Shown here piece after piece: positions 63,431 through 64,000 of a DNA stretch of 64,000 nucleotides. The translations under genes and the position numbers were made by a program. A model generated the notes under the pieces. The model was given only the letters and a program-made list of their open reading frames with translations, was not told where the DNA came from and did not search any database. Position 1 is the stretch's first letter; every line of letters starts with the position of its first letter. The stretch covers positions 484,613-548,612 of the forward strand of contig SVFT01000001.1 in NCBI GenBank assembly GCA_015056735.1, in the 5' to 3' direction. This DNA comes from Lachnospiraceae bacterium (GTDB taxonomy: Bacteria; Bacillota; Clostridia; Lachnospirales; Lachnospiraceae).

Positions 63431-63725
63431 GAAAGAACATGACGAGGATCAGTGCCCTGTGTTGTCAATGGACAGATTGTTTTTTTCCAGGGATGGCATT
63501 TCGGATACACACCAGAAACAGAGATCAGATACTGTAAACATGAAAAACATATTGAGGAGCAAAAGGCATGGTTATCATAGCAGTAATCGTGCCTTTTCTT
63601 TTCGGAGAGGAGGATTATGGAGAATACCGAACAGAAATATAATGGTAATTTCGGGACGTGACAAAAGTCATATACAAAACATAACTTATCTCACTGTAAA
63701 GACGCGTCACCCTTTTGTAAGATAA

Positions 63726-63833
63726 ACCTTCAAAGAGGCATCAGAAGCAGGTGTTGAGTTTTGGGAAGTTCAGATGGATTTTAGACTGGAAGGAGTAACT
63801 CTTTACAGCGTAACGAAAAGTGCAGATTTATAA
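63726..63833 (+). pseudogene. 3' fragment of an unidentified gene
   Basis: A frame bounded by stops reads TFKEASEAGVEFWEV, QMDFRLEGVTLYSV and TKSADL before TAA. It has no start codon with a binding site and looks like real protein sequence, probably the end of a gene lost by deletion. Family not recognised. Confidence 0.35.
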
Positions 63834-63907
63834 AATTCAGTTTCATACACGATGACAAATTCGATTTGTCGGGCAAGTTGGCGTGTTCAATTGGAAGATA
63901 AAATAAC

Positions 63908-63942
63908 AAATGGCGGAAATGAGAAACTCATGACCGCCATTT
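63908..63942 (+). terminator. Strong two-part hairpin, probable terminator
   Basis: AAATGGCGG pairs with CCGCCATTT and, inside, ATGAG pairs with CTCAT around AAA. It is followed by TGCGTTTATTCTT. Works in either orientation since A-rich sequence precedes it. Confidence 0.6.
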
Positions 63943-64000
63943 TGCGTTTATTCTTCAAGTCCCTGTTTGTAGTTATTTCCCCAAGCTTCCATGGACTTTA

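Larger units (their letters stand above)
63384..64000 (+). other. Gene-poor right end with hairpins and a gene fragment
   Basis: No intact gene was recognised in these 617 bases. They contain an inverted repeat after the ATPase gene (63391-63430), a short coding remnant (63726-63833), a perfect GACAAAT-TCG-ATTTGTC hairpin (63853-63869) and a strong terminator-like hairpin (63908-63942). An 88-codon frame at 63459-63725 shows no family features and is not accepted. Confidence 0.5.

Noticed and set aside
63459..63725. An 88-codon + strand frame after the DUF4143 gene
   Set aside because: Basic, Arg/His/Ser-rich sequence without domain features, poor start context, spans a region with remnants.
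1..64000. CRISPR arrays, rRNA and tRNA genes, complete insertion sequences
   Set aside because: No regular short repeats with unique spacers, no conserved rRNA blocks or tRNA T-loop/acceptor patterns, and no intact transposase frame were found by reading.

Overview
The window reads as a chromosome segment of an anaerobic Clostridia bacterium, most likely Lachnospiraceae. This is inferred from gene order and protein character: the rimP-nusA-rnpM-ylxQ-infB-rbfA-nrnA-truB-ribF cluster, plsX-acpP-rnc-smc-ftsY, and asp23-nusB-xseA-xseB-ispA-dxs-tlyA-nadK-argR-recN are all in Firmicutes order. Shine-Dalgarno sites are strong, several genes start with TTG, and almost everything lies on the + strand. 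No rRNA, tRNA or CRISPR array was seen.

Layout. 0-2 kb: the 3' part of an AAA+ ATPase of the type that accompanies extracellular contractile injection systems (eCIS, Afp15-like), cut by the window edge, then an 11-codon ORF that may be a relic. 2-10.4 kb: translation/transcription operon with its own promoter and a perfect 26-bp palindrome in the leader. 10.4-14.2 kb: a secreted SH3-NlpC/P60 hydrolase, rpsO with a regulatory-type leader, and pnp behind an ~80-nt structured leader. 14.3-22 kb: a two-gene accessory unit, a GNAT-like protein followed by a 2283-residue protein of unknown function. 22-25 kb: a compact signalling cassette (Hpt protein, REC-HD-GYP phosphodiesterase, hybrid kinase-like membrane protein lacking the phospho-accepting His). 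25-32.5 kb: phospholipid/RNase III/SMC/FtsY genes and an AraC regulator. 32.5-41 kb: mixed genes (ApbE lipoprotein, GH25-like anchored protein, hisB, AP2/HNH-like protein, thrC, small membrane protein, prfC, transglutaminase-like lipoprotein). 41-50 kb: asp23-recN operon for DNA repair, isoprenoid precursors, NAD kinase and arginine control. 50-53.8 kb: a TPR-DUF4037-DUF4125 fusion and glgA.

From about 53.9 kb the character changes: lower G+C by eye, frequent ATA codons, gene remnants and repeats. The C-terminal end of a VirD4-like conjugative coupling protein indicates a decayed integrative element. Next is a three-gene module of ferredoxin-type aldo/keto reductase, MATE exporter and a single-module NRPS (C-A-T-reductase). 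A 27-bp sequence occurs identically on both sides of it. This looks like a small transferred biosynthetic cluster: the NRPS should release an acyl-amino aldehyde or alcohol, the reductase may modify it, and the MATE protein may export it. The right end holds an AAA_14/DUF4143 ATPase behind three 34-bp-spaced repeats, a gene fragment and strong hairpins.

The most unusual items are the eCIS-type ATPase edge, the giant protein with its partner, the His-less kinase cassette, and the repeat-flanked NRPS module. All functional calls rest on reading motifs by eye; no database search was possible.
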